64,000 nt of DNA from Bacteroidetes bacterium 41-46. GTDB lineage: Bacteria; Bacteroidota; Bacteroidia; Bacteroidales; UBA932. The stretch spans positions 1 through 64,000 of the forward strand of contig MKTA01000018.1 in the NCBI GenBank assembly GCA_001897515.1, written 5' to 3'. Below, piece after piece: positions 24,680 through 34,106 of the stretch. Each line of letters begins with the position of its first letter. Position 1 is the stretch's first letter. The notes below the pieces were generated by a model. It was not told the origin of the DNA. It saw only the letters and a list, made by a program, of their open reading frames with translations, and did not search any database. The translations under genes and the position numbers were made by a program.

Positions 24680-26989
24680 ATGTTTAAAGTGAGAAAAGCC
24701 TATATTATTGTTGCAATTGCCACAATAACAGTTGTTGTATCTCTCCTGCTTATCCTGTATATCAGGAAGAGGAGCGAAAACAGGGTCTCCGAGTTTGTCA
24801 ATACATCATACGGAGTCCTGAAGGCTGTGCCTGTTGATGCAGTGGGCCTTTGGCTTTTTAAATCACCAATAGCTTTGGCGGAGGGTCTCTTTTCGCAAAA
24901 TCACCCATATGTCTCTCTTTTCAATCAGGAGAATGGACTGTATAAAATATCAAACAGAATAATATATCTGCAAAAGAGCGAAGGCGAGTTTCAGGATTTG
25001 TCAGATTCAAAACTGATTGCCTCATTGCACTATTCAGGCAAAAACGAGGTTTCAATACTTCTCAGCATCTCTTTGGAGAGCATGAACCAAGATTCAAGAA
25101 GCAGACTGATTGAGAGGCTTGCTGAGGGCAATGTGGGAACATACAGAAATTTTAATGGTGCTACTCTCTATTACTCCTCCGGGGTAATTTTGGCAATATT
25201 CAGAGACTATCTTTTAGCATCAACCTCCCCACTGTTAGTTGAGTCCTCTGTAAGACACATAAATACAGGTGCGTCAATACTTGATAATTCAGATTTTTCA
25301 GAAGCAGCAAAAAAAACACCTGCAGAAGAGAATCTGGTTTTTGTTAACCATATTCAGATAGGTAAGCTCTTTTCAGGTGTAGCAGCAAACAAATATCTCA
25401 AATATGCTGACTTCATTTCAAAATACTCATCCTGGAGTGTAATGAGTGCCAGTTTTGACAAAGATTTTGTGAGATTTGAAGGGAGGGCGTTCAATTTAAA
25501 AGGAGCCGGGAATTTCGCTACGGCAATGGAGTGGAGTAGAGGGGGAGAACCGGAGGCACTCTATATTCTTCCTTATAACACATACTCTTTGCTCTCTTTT
25601 TCACCAGAGAGAGGAGACTTCAACTTTAGTAAGGTAAGAGAGTACAGAGAGCTGGGGAAGAGACTGAATCCCGAAGTCTGGAGAAAAGGTAGTGAGTGGC
25701 TTGAACTCTATGATATTGAAGAGGTTGCCCTGGCGTCAATACCCTATGGAGGTAATTTTGAGTGGGTTACTATGGCCAGAAGATCAAGGGAGAATCTCTT
25801 CAAAAGAGTGGCTTCAAGTATTTTTAAAAGGGGAGAGATGCTTAGAGACACTATTGTAAAAAATGATAACCCGGGTTATTTAAGTGAGTTGGCTGGCTCA
25901 ATTTTTGCCTCCTGCAGTGAGGAGTATATACTAAATAGAGGTGACTGGATGATTTCTGGCTCAAAAAACATATTAGAGGAGTTTCGTTCAGGCAGGGCTT
26001 CAAAATTCTCTATGGCTGACTACATTTCAGAAACACCATTTGCTGGTGAGGCAACTTTGCAAGGCACACCATTCTCAGTTACTGTTAACATTTCCGGTTT
26101 GCAGGATAGTGTAGCCTCTTTTTTTAAAAAGGGGGTCTCCGAAAGAGTTGGTGCTACTTTGAAAAAGAGAAATTTAGGATTTATGCAATACAGCGTAACA
26201 CCTCACAAAGAGCTCTCAATGTTCAGACTGCTGTTTTATGCAAAAAATCTGGAGAAGCTTCCAACACCTCCGGTTGAAGAGAGTAAGACCGGCCCTGCCG
26301 GCTGGCAGTTGGACAGCATTGTTAAGATTCCTGAGGGGCCATATGAGTTACGAAATTTTGATACTGGAGAGAGAGAGTATCTGGTGCAACTTAAAAACTA
26401 CAGGCTACAACTGGCAGATAAAGACCTAAAAGGTATTTGGGCAATTCCTTTCCAAACCCCTCTCAGAGGCTATGTGGAGCAGGTTGATTTTTATAATAAT
26501 GGAAAGCTGCAGATGCTTTTTGCAAGCGGGAATATGGTATATCTCCTTGACAGAACAGGAAGATATGTTAACCCATATCCAAGAAGGTTAGAGAGACTTG
26601 TAGAGCTTGGCCCTAAAGTTTACAGGATGAAGGATACATATTTGATAATGTTGCTTCATACTGATAACTCTCTGAGTTTGTATGACAGAGAGTGCAGACC
26701 ATTGGAGGCCTGGAGGGATATTGAGGTGGAGGAGACAATAAAGGAGTTCCCTGAGCTTCTTGAGATGGGAGGAAATCTTTACTGGATTCTTAGGACACAG
26801 TTAAAGACAAGAATATATTCAGTCAACGGCCTAGAGATAACCTCCTCTCTCGGAAACCACTCCCTTTTACCTTCAACACCTGTTAAGAGGGTTAGCGATG
26901 CAGAGGTAGAAGTCAGAAGATCTGACGGAGCAGAGATAAGACTCAATCTTGAGACCGGCGATTTGAAAAAATTGAAAAAAAGAAGATAG
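24680..26989 (+). CDS. Uncharacterised membrane-anchored envelope protein, 769 residues
   Basis: I do not recognise a family with certainty. One N-terminal membrane helix (about residues 7-27, followed by RKRSENR) anchors a large periplasmic part. Residues 30-530 are a mixed alpha/beta region with two similar halves (LIASLHYSGKNEVSILLSIS... and later SVTVNISGLQDSVASFFKKG), vaguely like DUF3352-type proteins. From about 560 on, repeated short strands such as LQMLFASGNMVYLLDRTGRYVNPYP and LIMLLHTDNSLSLYDRECRPL look like beta-propeller blades of the PQQ/WD kind without the metal motifs. It is the first gene of a unit with DUF4834, an ABC exporter and an acyl-activating enzyme. Confidence 0.6.
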   Translation: MFKVRKAYIIVAIATITVVVSLLLILYIRKRSENRVSEFVNTSYGVLKAVPVDAVGLWLFKSPIALAEGLFSQNHPYVSLFNQENGLYKISNRIIYLQKSEGEFQDLSDSKLIASLHYSGKNEVSILLSISLESMNQDSRSRLIERLAEGNVGTYRNFNGATLYYSSGVILAIFRDYLLASTSPLLVESSVRHINTGASILDNSDFSEAAKKTPAEENLVFVNHIQIGKLFSGVAANKYLKYADFISKYSSWSVMSASFDKDFVRFEGRAFNLKGAGNFATAMEWSRGGEPEALYILPYNTYSLLSFSPERGDFNFSKVREYRELGKRLNPEVWRKGSEWLELYDIEEVALASIPYGGNFEWVTMARRSRENLFKRVASSIFKRGEMLRDTIVKNDNPGYLSELAGSIFASCSEEYILNRGDWMISGSKNILEEFRSGRASKFSMADYISETPFAGEATLQGTPFSVTVNISGLQDSVASFFKKGVSERVGATLKKRNLGFMQYSVTPHKELSMFRLLFYAKNLEKLPTPPVEESKTGPAGWQLDSIVKIPEGPYELRNFDTGEREYLVQLKNYRLQLADKDLKGIWAIPFQTPLRGYVEQVDFYNNGKLQMLFASGNMVYLLDRTGRYVNPYPRRLERLVELGPKVYRMKDTYLIMLLHTDNSLSLYDRECRPLEAWRDIEVEETIKEFPELLEMGGNLYWILRTQLKTRIYSVNGLEITSSLGNHSLLPSTPVKRVSDAEVEVRRSDGAEIRLNLETGDLKKLKKRR

Positions 26990-27256
26990 ATGGAAGGGTT
27001 TATTACATTTATATTTATATCTGCTTTGGCAATATTTATACTCTCAAGAGTATTACCATACCTGTTGGCCTGGTGGGTAAGAAGAAGACTATCAAAAATG
27101 TCGGGAGGCAGGAATCCATATGGAGAAGATTTTGGTACTCGCAGCAATAAGGTTAGAGAAGAGGGAGAGACGATTGTGAGCGACGATGTAAAAAGGGATA
27201 AGATTGTTGACAGTGATGTCGGTGAGTATGTTGATTTTGAGGAGAGTAAAAAATGA
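26990..27256 (+). CDS. DUF4834 small membrane protein
   Basis: 88 residues: one N-terminal helix (about 4-27, with the LLAWWVRRRLSKM boundary) and a charged cytoplasmic tail ending in GEYVDFEESKK. This layout and the VDFEE end fit DUF4834, a small family of Bacteroidetes. No function known. It begins directly after the preceding stop codon and overlaps the ABC transporter start by four bases. Confidence 0.75.
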   Translation: MEGFITFIFISALAIFILSRVLPYLLAWWVRRRLSKMSGGRNPYGEDFGTRSNKVREEGETIVSDDVKRDKIVDSDVGEYVDFEESKK

Positions 27257-29082
27257 TGAGTACATTTAAACGTCTGCTTGCGTATGCCAAGCCGCACAGA
27301 AATTACTGGCCGGTATATTTGCTTTTAAGTATATTAGGCCTGGCCTTTAGCCTTGTTAACTTTGCACTCTTTAAGCCTCTTCTAGTGGTTGTCTTTGACC
27401 CTGATACGCTCAGGGTGGTTGAGAGCAGGCCTGAGTTTCAGATGTCGCTGGACTATTTCAACGATATTTTCCAATATTACTTAAGTACTGTAATGAGCTC
27501 ATACGGAGTGCTAAGAGGTTTACTCTTTGTCTGTATCATGCTGGTTATCTTCACCTTCCTGGCAGGAGTAATAAAATACCTCTCTCAGAGAGTTATTGTG
27601 AGGGTAAGAGTTACAATTATGCAGAGAATAAGAGAGGATCTCTTCAGAAAAATCTCATCACTCCATATCGGATACTTTACAGATAAAAGGAAAGGTGACA
27701 TACTCTCAAGCATCTCAAACGATGTGACTGAGGTGCAAAATAGCGTTGCTAACAGTTTTCATGTAATTTTCAGAGACCCTCTTCAGGTTTTAGGTTTTTT
27801 AGCAGCATTAATTTATATGTCGCCAAAATTGACGGTAATTACATTAATTACCCTGCCAGTCTCTGCATTCATTATTACAAGAATAACCAGATCCCTCAGA
27901 AAAGGGGCGATTGACACTCAAATGTATATCGGCCGTATTCTGAGTCAGTTTGAGGAGGCTATTTCGGGTTCAAGAATAATTAAAGCTTTCAATGCTCAGA
28001 AATATGTCCGCAGATCATTTTCTGAGACAAACGAGGCTCATAAGAGTTCAAGCAAAAAGATGTTCTACAGACAGGAGATGGCCAGTCCATTCTCTGAATT
28101 TATGGGAATCTCCATTGCTGTGGCAATATTGTTCTTTGCAGGATTCATGCACATATCCGGGCAACTGGGTATGGATCTCCCCTCTCTAATGATCTACATA
28201 GCATTTTACTGGAAGGTGCTTGAGCCTGCAAAATCTATATCCAACACCTATGCAATGATCCAGAGAGGCCTGGTGTCCGGGGAGAGGATATTTGCCATTC
28301 TTGACGAACCTGTAGCAATAGTGAAGGCAGAAAATCCTTTAAGAATTCATTCATTTGAAAAGTCAATAGAGTTTAAAGAGGTATCTTTTAAATATGGAAA
28401 TGAGCCTGTTCTAAAGGGAATTTCCTTCACAATTGAAAAGGGAAAGATGGTTGCTTTAGTTGGACCTTCAGGTGCTGGGAAAACAACGTTAGTTGACTTG
28501 ATACCAAGATATTACGATGTAACATCTGGCTCAATAGAATTAGACGGGAAGGATATCAGGGAGTATGCCCCAAGAGATCTGATAGGCCTTATGGGGATTG
28601 TTACTCAAGAGGCTATTCTTTTTAACGACACTGTATTTAATAATATCACATTTGGACAGGAGAGTGTAAAAAGAGAGGATGTATTTGCCGCTGCAAAGAT
28701 TGCAAATGCTCACGATTTCATAATGCAGATGGAGAATGGGTATGAAACAAATATTGGAGACAGGGGAGGAAAGCTCTCAGGAGGTCAGCGGCAGAGAATT
28801 GCAATAGCCAGGGCTGTTTTAAAAAATCCGCCGATTCTTATTCTTGATGAGGCAACCTCTGCTTTAGACACCGAGAGTGAAAGACTTGTTCAGGAGGCTC
28901 TGACAAACCTTATGAAAAACCGGACTTCAATCGTTATAGCTCACAGACTCTCAACAATACAGCACGCAGACGAAATAATTGTCCTTAAGGATGGGGAGAT
29001 TGCAGAAACGGGAGATCACAATACCCTCATAAAACAAAAAGGGTTATATTCGCACTTGTGCAAATTGCAAACATTTGAATAA
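27253..29082 (+). CDS. MsbA-like ABC exporter (fused permease and ATPase)
   Basis: 609 residues, a half transporter that works as a homodimer. Six membrane helices (about 20-330) precede the nucleotide-binding domain with Walker A GPSGAGKTT (from 404), signature LSGGQRQR (from about 508), Walker B ILILDEATSALD and the H-loop IAHRLST. MsbA/lipid-exporter type domain order. In this neighbourhood (acyl-CoA ligase next, an envelope protein before) lipid or lipopeptide export is a fair guess, but the sequence does not fix the substrate. Two adjacent ATG codons, 27253 and 27256. Confidence 0.93.
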   Translation: MMSTFKRLLAYAKPHRNYWPVYLLLSILGLAFSLVNFALFKPLLVVVFDPDTLRVVESRPEFQMSLDYFNDIFQYYLSTVMSSYGVLRGLLFVCIMLVIFTFLAGVIKYLSQRVIVRVRVTIMQRIREDLFRKISSLHIGYFTDKRKGDILSSISNDVTEVQNSVANSFHVIFRDPLQVLGFLAALIYMSPKLTVITLITLPVSAFIITRITRSLRKGAIDTQMYIGRILSQFEEAISGSRIIKAFNAQKYVRRSFSETNEAHKSSSKKMFYRQEMASPFSEFMGISIAVAILFFAGFMHISGQLGMDLPSLMIYIAFYWKVLEPAKSISNTYAMIQRGLVSGERIFAILDEPVAIVKAENPLRIHSFEKSIEFKEVSFKYGNEPVLKGISFTIEKGKMVALVGPSGAGKTTLVDLIPRYYDVTSGSIELDGKDIREYAPRDLIGLMGIVTQEAILFNDTVFNNITFGQESVKREDVFAAAKIANAHDFIMQMENGYETNIGDRGGKLSGGQRQRIAIARAVLKNPPILILDEATSALDTESERLVQEALTNLMKNRTSIVIAHRLSTIQHADEIIVLKDGEIAETGDHNTLIKQKGLYSHLCKLQTFE

Positions 29083-29097
29083 TTTTCTGGGCACTAA

Positions 29098-30756
29098 ATG
29101 GAAAAATCATTGAATAAGCAGCTGGAGCAAAGTTTTAGAGATAATTGGAATAATCCGGCTCTTTCAGACTATAAAGGTATTACCCTTTATTACAGAGATG
29201 TGGCAAGACGAATAGCAAAGCTGCATATAGTATTTGAGCAATGCGGCCTGCAGAAGGGAGACAAGGTGTCACTCTGCTCAAAAAATCAGGCTAACTGGGG
29301 AGTGGTTTTTTTAGCCACAATTACATATGGAGCAGTTGCCGTGCCCATACTTCATGAGTTTAAACCTGGAAATATCCACCACATAGTTAACCACTCCGAG
29401 TCAAAAATTCTATTTGCCGGCGATGCAGTCTGGGAGCAGCTTAATGAGACAGAAATGCCCGGTATTCATGCGGTTATCCAGATGTCTGATTTCTCAATTC
29501 TCCACTCACGAAACCCCCTGATAGAAAGCACAAGGGAGAGACTGAATGAGCATTTCGGCAAGCGATACCCAAAAAATTTCAGAGAGAACCACATAGATTT
29601 TCATGAAGACACACCCGATGAGTTGGCTATAATTAACTATACATCTGGTACAACAGGATTCTCCAAAGGTGTAATGCTACCATACAGATCTTTATGGTCA
29701 AATGTTATGTTTGCCAGAGAGGTGCATCCACAGCTCAACAACACATCAAATGTGGTCTCCATGCTTCCTACCGCACATATGTACGGGATGATGTTTGAAT
29801 TCCTTTTTGAGATGTGCGTTGGTGCCCATGTACACTTTCTTACCAGGGTGCCAAGCCCAAAAATCATAATGGATGCATTTTCAGAGATTAAGCCCGATAT
29901 TATTATTGCAGTTCCGCTGATTATTGAAAAGATTTACAAAAAGAGACTTCAGCCAATTATAAATAAAACAGCAATCAGAATCTTCCTTAAGCTACCTGTA
30001 CTTGACCAAAAAATTCAGAAGAGAATACTTAGTGAACTGTTAAAGACATTCGGTGGCAAGTTTAAGGAGGTCATTATTGGGGGAGCTGCATTTAACAAGG
30101 AGGCCGAGGCCTTCTTCAGAAAAATATCTTTTCCTTTTACAGTGGGCTATGGTATGACAGAGTGCGGACCCATAATTACTTACGCCCCCTGGGATAACAC
30201 CCGTTTATACTCCTGTGGCAAGGCTGCCCCAAGGATGGAGATAAGGATTGACTCTCCTGATCCTGAAAAAATCCCCGGCGAGATACAATGCAAGGGGGAT
30301 AATGTTATGTTAGGTTACTTTAAAAATCAGGAGGCTACAGACTCCTCTTTTACAAAGGATGGCTGGATGAAAACAGGAGACATGGGTGTAATGGACTCCG
30401 AGGGATATTTATTTATAAGAGGAAGGTCAAAAAGCATGATACTTGGGCCTTCAGGACAGAATATATATCCTGAAGAGATAGAGAGCATAATAAATAATAT
30501 GCCATATGTTGTTGAGTCGCTTGTGATTGACGAAGGGGCATCTTTAACGGCTCTGATCTATCCGGACTTTGAACAGGCTGAGACAGATGGAATCTCTTCA
30601 AATCTGGAAGAGAAGATGCAGGAGAATATCTCCCTTGTAAACGAAGAGTTACCAAACTATTGCAAGATTGCAGATTTTAAAATATTTCCGGAGGAGTTTG
30701 AAAAGACACCAAAGAGAAGTATTAAAAGATATCTTTATCAAAGAACAGATTTGTAA
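29098..30756 (+). CDS. AMP-dependent long-chain fatty-acid-CoA ligase-like enzyme
   Basis: 552 residues of the ANL superfamily. Motif YTSGTTGFSKGVMLP (P-loop, residues about 180-194), VGYGMTECGPIITY, GWMKTGDMG, and RGRSKSMILGPSGQNIYPEEIE are complete. The late catalytic lysine is in FEKTPKRSIKRYLY close to the C-terminus. Activates a carboxylic acid, most likely a fatty acid, as adenylate and thioester. Shorter than the usual 600-residue FadD/AACS forms of this phylum. It follows the ABC exporter by 15 bp. Confidence 0.9.
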   Translation: MEKSLNKQLEQSFRDNWNNPALSDYKGITLYYRDVARRIAKLHIVFEQCGLQKGDKVSLCSKNQANWGVVFLATITYGAVAVPILHEFKPGNIHHIVNHSESKILFAGDAVWEQLNETEMPGIHAVIQMSDFSILHSRNPLIESTRERLNEHFGKRYPKNFRENHIDFHEDTPDELAIINYTSGTTGFSKGVMLPYRSLWSNVMFAREVHPQLNNTSNVVSMLPTAHMYGMMFEFLFEMCVGAHVHFLTRVPSPKIIMDAFSEIKPDIIIAVPLIIEKIYKKRLQPIINKTAIRIFLKLPVLDQKIQKRILSELLKTFGGKFKEVIIGGAAFNKEAEAFFRKISFPFTVGYGMTECGPIITYAPWDNTRLYSCGKAAPRMEIRIDSPDPEKIPGEIQCKGDNVMLGYFKNQEATDSSFTKDGWMKTGDMGVMDSEGYLFIRGRSKSMILGPSGQNIYPEEIESIINNMPYVVESLVIDEGASLTALIYPDFEQAETDGISSNLEEKMQENISLVNEELPNYCKIADFKIFPEEFEKTPKRSIKRYLYQRTDL

Positions 30757-30757
30757 A

Positions 30758-31177
30758 ATGAACGAAAAACAACTTCAGTTTGACAGAAGCTACCTGGACA
30801 TGGCCCAGATATGGGCAAAAAATTCCTATTGCAAAAGGCGTCAGGTTGGCGCTTTGATTGTGAAGGATAGAATGATTATTTCTGATGGCTACAATGGTAC
30901 TCCTTCAGGTTTTGAGAATGTCTGCGAAGATGAGACAGGACATACTAAACCATATGTTTTGCATGCAGAGGCCAACGCAATTACAAAAGTTGCAAAATCC
31001 GGGAACAGCAGTGAGGGGGCAACAATGTATGTAACCACCGCCCCATGTTTGGAGTGCTCCAAACTGATTATTCAAGCCGGTATAAAGAGGCTGGTGTATA
31101 GGGACAATTATAGAATTACTGATGGTATAGACCTCTTGAAAAAGGTGGGAATAGAGGTTATTAATCTTGCTGAATAG
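30758..31177 (+). CDS. dCMP deaminase family protein
   Basis: 139 residues. Zinc-dependent deaminase with HAEANAI (His and catalytic Glu) and TTAPCLECSKLI (two zinc Cys), plus the N-terminal CKRRQVGALIV and GYNGTPSGFENV loop of dCMP deaminases. Converts dCMP to dUMP, the precursor of dTMP. An extension reading back into the ligase gene is ignored; ATG at 30758 follows the ligase stop by one base. The S41 protease gene begins directly after its stop. Confidence 0.92.
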   Translation: MNEKQLQFDRSYLDMAQIWAKNSYCKRRQVGALIVKDRMIISDGYNGTPSGFENVCEDETGHTKPYVLHAEANAITKVAKSGNSSEGATMYVTTAPCLECSKLIIQAGIKRLVYRDNYRITDGIDLLKKVGIEVINLAE

Positions 31178-32779
31178 ATGAATTTTACAGAGGGAACAAG
31201 GAGGGGCCTGTGGCCGGCAGTTGCAGCAATACTTTTTGTAATGCTGATCCTCACCAGATATTGTGACAGCACATTGTCAAGAAGAGAGTTGCAGATTAAG
31301 GCGGGCAAGTGGGATAAGCTAATGCTGATACTTGGAGAGATTGACAGAAACTATGTTGACTCCGTTGACTATGCCGGTATTACTGAGGAGGCAATTCCAC
31401 TCTTGCTGGAGAGATTGGACCCGCACTCACTCTATCTTCCTCCACAAGAACTAAAGAGTGCAGAAGAGGAGTTACAAGGCAATTTTGACGGAATTGGAAT
31501 TCAGTTTAATGTGCCAAACGATACAGCTATTGTTATTCAGGTTATTCCCGGAGGACCATCCGAGAGAGCGGGAGTACTCTCGGGGGACAGAATAGTTGAG
31601 GTTGACGGAAGGAGGGTAGCCGGTGTGAAATTGGATCAGGACTCCCTGGTGAGTATGTTAAGAGGTCGCTCAGGATCAACGGTTAATGTAGGGTTTAAAA
31701 GGGGCTCTTCAAATAATCTTCTTAAGATTGACATTAAGAGGGATAAAATCCCCGTAAAAAGTGTAGATGTAAGTTATATGGTTGATGACACTCTGGCCTA
31801 TCTGAAGTTGTCAAAGTTTACAAGAACAAGCCATAAAGAGGTATCGGAGTCACTTGAAAAGCTTAAATCAGATGGAATGAAGTGCCTTATTATTGACCTT
31901 AGAGGCAATACAGGTGGATATCTTGATCAGGCTCTCATGCTCTCAAATGAGTTTCTTGACAGAGGGAGTCTTATTGTCTATATGGAGGGGCTCCACCGTA
32001 AGAGAGAGGATTATTTTGCAGACGGGAGAGGCAGATACAGGGATATCTGTCTTAAAATTCTTATAGACGAGGGCTCTGCATCATCAAGTGAGATACTGGC
32101 AGGAGCTATACAGGACAATGACAGAGGAGAGATTATCGGCCGCAGGTCTTTTGGAAAAGGGCTGGTTCAAGAGCCAATTTACTTCTCAGACAAGTCAGGT
32201 TTAAGGCTTACAGTGGCAAGGTTCTATACTCCTTCCGGAAGGTCTATACAGAAGCCATACAGTAAGGATTACAGGAATGATATTATGGAAAGGTACCGTC
32301 ACGGTGAGCTGACATCTGCAGATAGCATAAAACAGAACGACACACTTAAATACAAAACCCCTAAGGGAAAGATTGTTTACGGTGGAGGCGGTATTACGCC
32401 GGATCTATTTGTACCTTTGGATACCGCCGGAATAACTAACTTCCTGATAAAAAGTAATGAGAGAGGTCTGGTATTCAGATTATCATCTGAGCTTGCAGAC
32501 ATTTACAGGTCACAGTTGAGAAATATTAATAATCTACAGGATCTTAAGAAATTTTTAAATTCTATAGATATTGAAAGGAAATTTCTTGAATATGCTGCTT
32601 CAAGGAATCTGGTGCCGACAAAAGAGGAGTGGGCCCTTTCTGGAAAAATAATTGTTACACAACTTAAAGCTCTACTTGGGAGATACTCCCCGCTGGACGA
32701 CAACGCCTATTATCCTATTATTTCTGACATTGATAATGTAATTCAGGTTGCCTCCGGCAGGGGCCTTACTGTGCAATAA
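31178..32779 (+). CDS. S41 family C-terminal processing protease (CtpA-like)
   Basis: 533 residues. N-terminal membrane helix about 9-26, then a PDZ domain (about 95-180: GIGIQFNVPNDTAIVIQVIPGGPSERAGVLSGDRIVEVDG) and the S41 catalytic domain with LIIDLRGNTGGYLDQA, GSASSSEILAGAIQDNDRG carrying the nucleophilic Ser and RRSFGKGLVQ carrying the catalytic Lys. Cuts periplasmic proteins near the C-terminus, often envelope or wall-hydrolase regulators. Its 3' end overlaps the convergent TonB-like gene by 14 bp. Confidence 0.95.
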   Translation: MNFTEGTRRGLWPAVAAILFVMLILTRYCDSTLSRRELQIKAGKWDKLMLILGEIDRNYVDSVDYAGITEEAIPLLLERLDPHSLYLPPQELKSAEEELQGNFDGIGIQFNVPNDTAIVIQVIPGGPSERAGVLSGDRIVEVDGRRVAGVKLDQDSLVSMLRGRSGSTVNVGFKRGSSNNLLKIDIKRDKIPVKSVDVSYMVDDTLAYLKLSKFTRTSHKEVSESLEKLKSDGMKCLIIDLRGNTGGYLDQALMLSNEFLDRGSLIVYMEGLHRKREDYFADGRGRYRDICLKILIDEGSASSSEILAGAIQDNDRGEIIGRRSFGKGLVQEPIYFSDKSGLRLTVARFYTPSGRSIQKPYSKDYRNDIMERYRHGELTSADSIKQNDTLKYKTPKGKIVYGGGGITPDLFVPLDTAGITNFLIKSNERGLVFRLSSELADIYRSQLRNINNLQDLKKFLNSIDIERKFLEYAASRNLVPTKEEWALSGKIIVTQLKALLGRYSPLDDNAYYPIISDIDNVIQVASGRGLTVQ

Positions 32780-33479
32780 ATCTATAGACAATTTCTCCTG
32801 TTTGTCTCTCCGGAGATGATGACGAACGGGTAAATCTGGAGGATGTGGCTGCTCTAACGGCATACTCTCTTATGCATGGATCTTTTGCAGAAGAGTTGTC
32901 AATTACTGAAGCGTTAACCACATAGCCATTTCTGTTTACCACTATTGCAACAGCAACATCTCCTCCGGCTACGCATTTATAAACAGGAATAGGCATTGAA
33001 ATGGATTTGCGCCCTTCAAGAGTATATGATACAACAGAGGGACCTTTGTATGACTCACGGCTTTCCTCTTTTTTTGAATTATCTGTAGCCGGGGCTTCAT
33101 CATCCGACCCCTGCTGTTTAGTCGCTTCTCTTCTGGCGGCATCAAGCCTCTTCTGAAGCTCTCGTGCCTCATCGTAAACCTGATTTGGATTTTTGAATCT
33201 GTCATCTCTCAGATTGCTGCCTCTGCTGTTTGCATCAACAACGACATTCCTTACATTGCTCCTTCCCGCAAGTATATTATCAATCTCTTTACTGACAACC
33301 TCTTTAAGAGCCTCCTCTTTTCTTGCCCTCTCAATCTCCTCCTCCCTGGTAAAATCCAGAATAAATGAGCTCTCCTCCTGAATCATAAATCCGATACGGG
33401 AGGAGAGCAGTACAATCAATAACACTAGATGTACCGCTATAGTCATATACAATCCGGCATTATTGTCCTTCTTAAACAT
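32766..33479 (-). CDS. TonB-like energy transducer protein
   Basis: 237 residues. One membrane helix near 11-29, then a long charged region (about 43-150, rich in Glu, Arg and Lys, probably extended or coiled coil) and a small C-terminal domain (about 165-237) with GDVAVAIVVNRNGYVVNASVIDNSSAKDPCIREYAVRAATSSRF, which has the strand-helix-strand order of a TonB C-terminal domain. The typical proline-rich spacer is missing. It starts one base after udk ends, in the unit antiporter-asnS-udk. It could be driven by ExbB/ExbD of this window (39607-41898), which lack a TonB of their own; that is inference. Confidence 0.6.
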   Translation of the reverse strand: MFKKDNNAGLYMTIAVHLVLLIVLLSSRIGFMIQEESSFILDFTREEEIERARKEEALKEVVSKEIDNILAGRSNVRNVVVDANSRGSNLRDDRFKNPNQVYDEARELQKRLDAARREATKQQGSDDEAPATDNSKKEESRESYKGPSVVSYTLEGRKSISMPIPVYKCVAGGDVAVAIVVNRNGYVVNASVIDNSSAKDPCIREYAVRAATSSRFTRSSSSPERQTGEIVYRFIAQ

Positions 33480-34097
33480 CTATCTCTTTTTTAGAGCCTT
33501 CTCAATTGTCGCAAGCAGGATGTCAATTGCCACCTTGTTGTGCCCCCCCTGCGGAATAATTATATCTGCATATCTTTTGCTTGGTTCTATGAATTGCAGG
33601 TGCATTGGCTTTACTGTCTTTTCGTAACGTTCAAGAACCTTGTCAATTGTTCTGCCTCTCTCGATGTTGTCCCTTGTTATAACCCTTCCAAGACGGTCGT
33701 CCGCATCGGCATCTACAAACACCTTAATATCAAGGACATTTCTCAGTTCAGCGCATGTGAATATCAGAATACCCTCAACAATAATTATATGTGCAGGTTC
33801 AACATGTACCGTCTCAGTTGAAGACCTTGAACATGTAAGATAAGAGTAGATTGGCTGCTCAATAGCTTTGCCCGATTTTAGCTCCTTTATTTGCTTAACC
33901 AGTAGTTTGAAGTCAATTGATTCCGGATGGTCAAAGTTGAGTTCAAGTCTCTCTTCCAGGGGTAGATGGCTGTTGTCTTTATAGTAAGAGTCCTGAGGGA
34001 TAACAACAATTTCACTGTCGGAGAGAAGCTTAGTAATCTCCTTAACTACAGTAGTTTTTCCAGATCCGGTTCCTCCGGCTATACCAATTATAAGCAT
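33480..34097 (-). CDS. udk: Uridine kinase
   Basis: 205 residues, normal length. Phosphorylates uridine and cytidine with ATP or GTP (pyrimidine salvage). P-loop GIAGGTGSGKTTVV at residues 5-18, QDSYYKDNSHLPLEERLELNFDHPESID (substrate loop) and EGILIFTCAELRN are typical. Located 9 bp after asnS. Confidence 0.96.
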   Translation of the reverse strand: MLIIGIAGGTGSGKTTVVKEITKLLSDSEIVVIPQDSYYKDNSHLPLEERLELNFDHPESIDFKLLVKQIKELKSGKAIEQPIYSYLTCSRSSTETVHVEPAHIIIVEGILIFTCAELRNVLDIKVFVDADADDRLGRVITRDNIERGRTIDKVLERYEKTVKPMHLQFIEPSKRYADIIIPQGGHNKVAIDILLATIEKALKKR

Positions 34098-34106
34098 AAT
34101 GAGATT

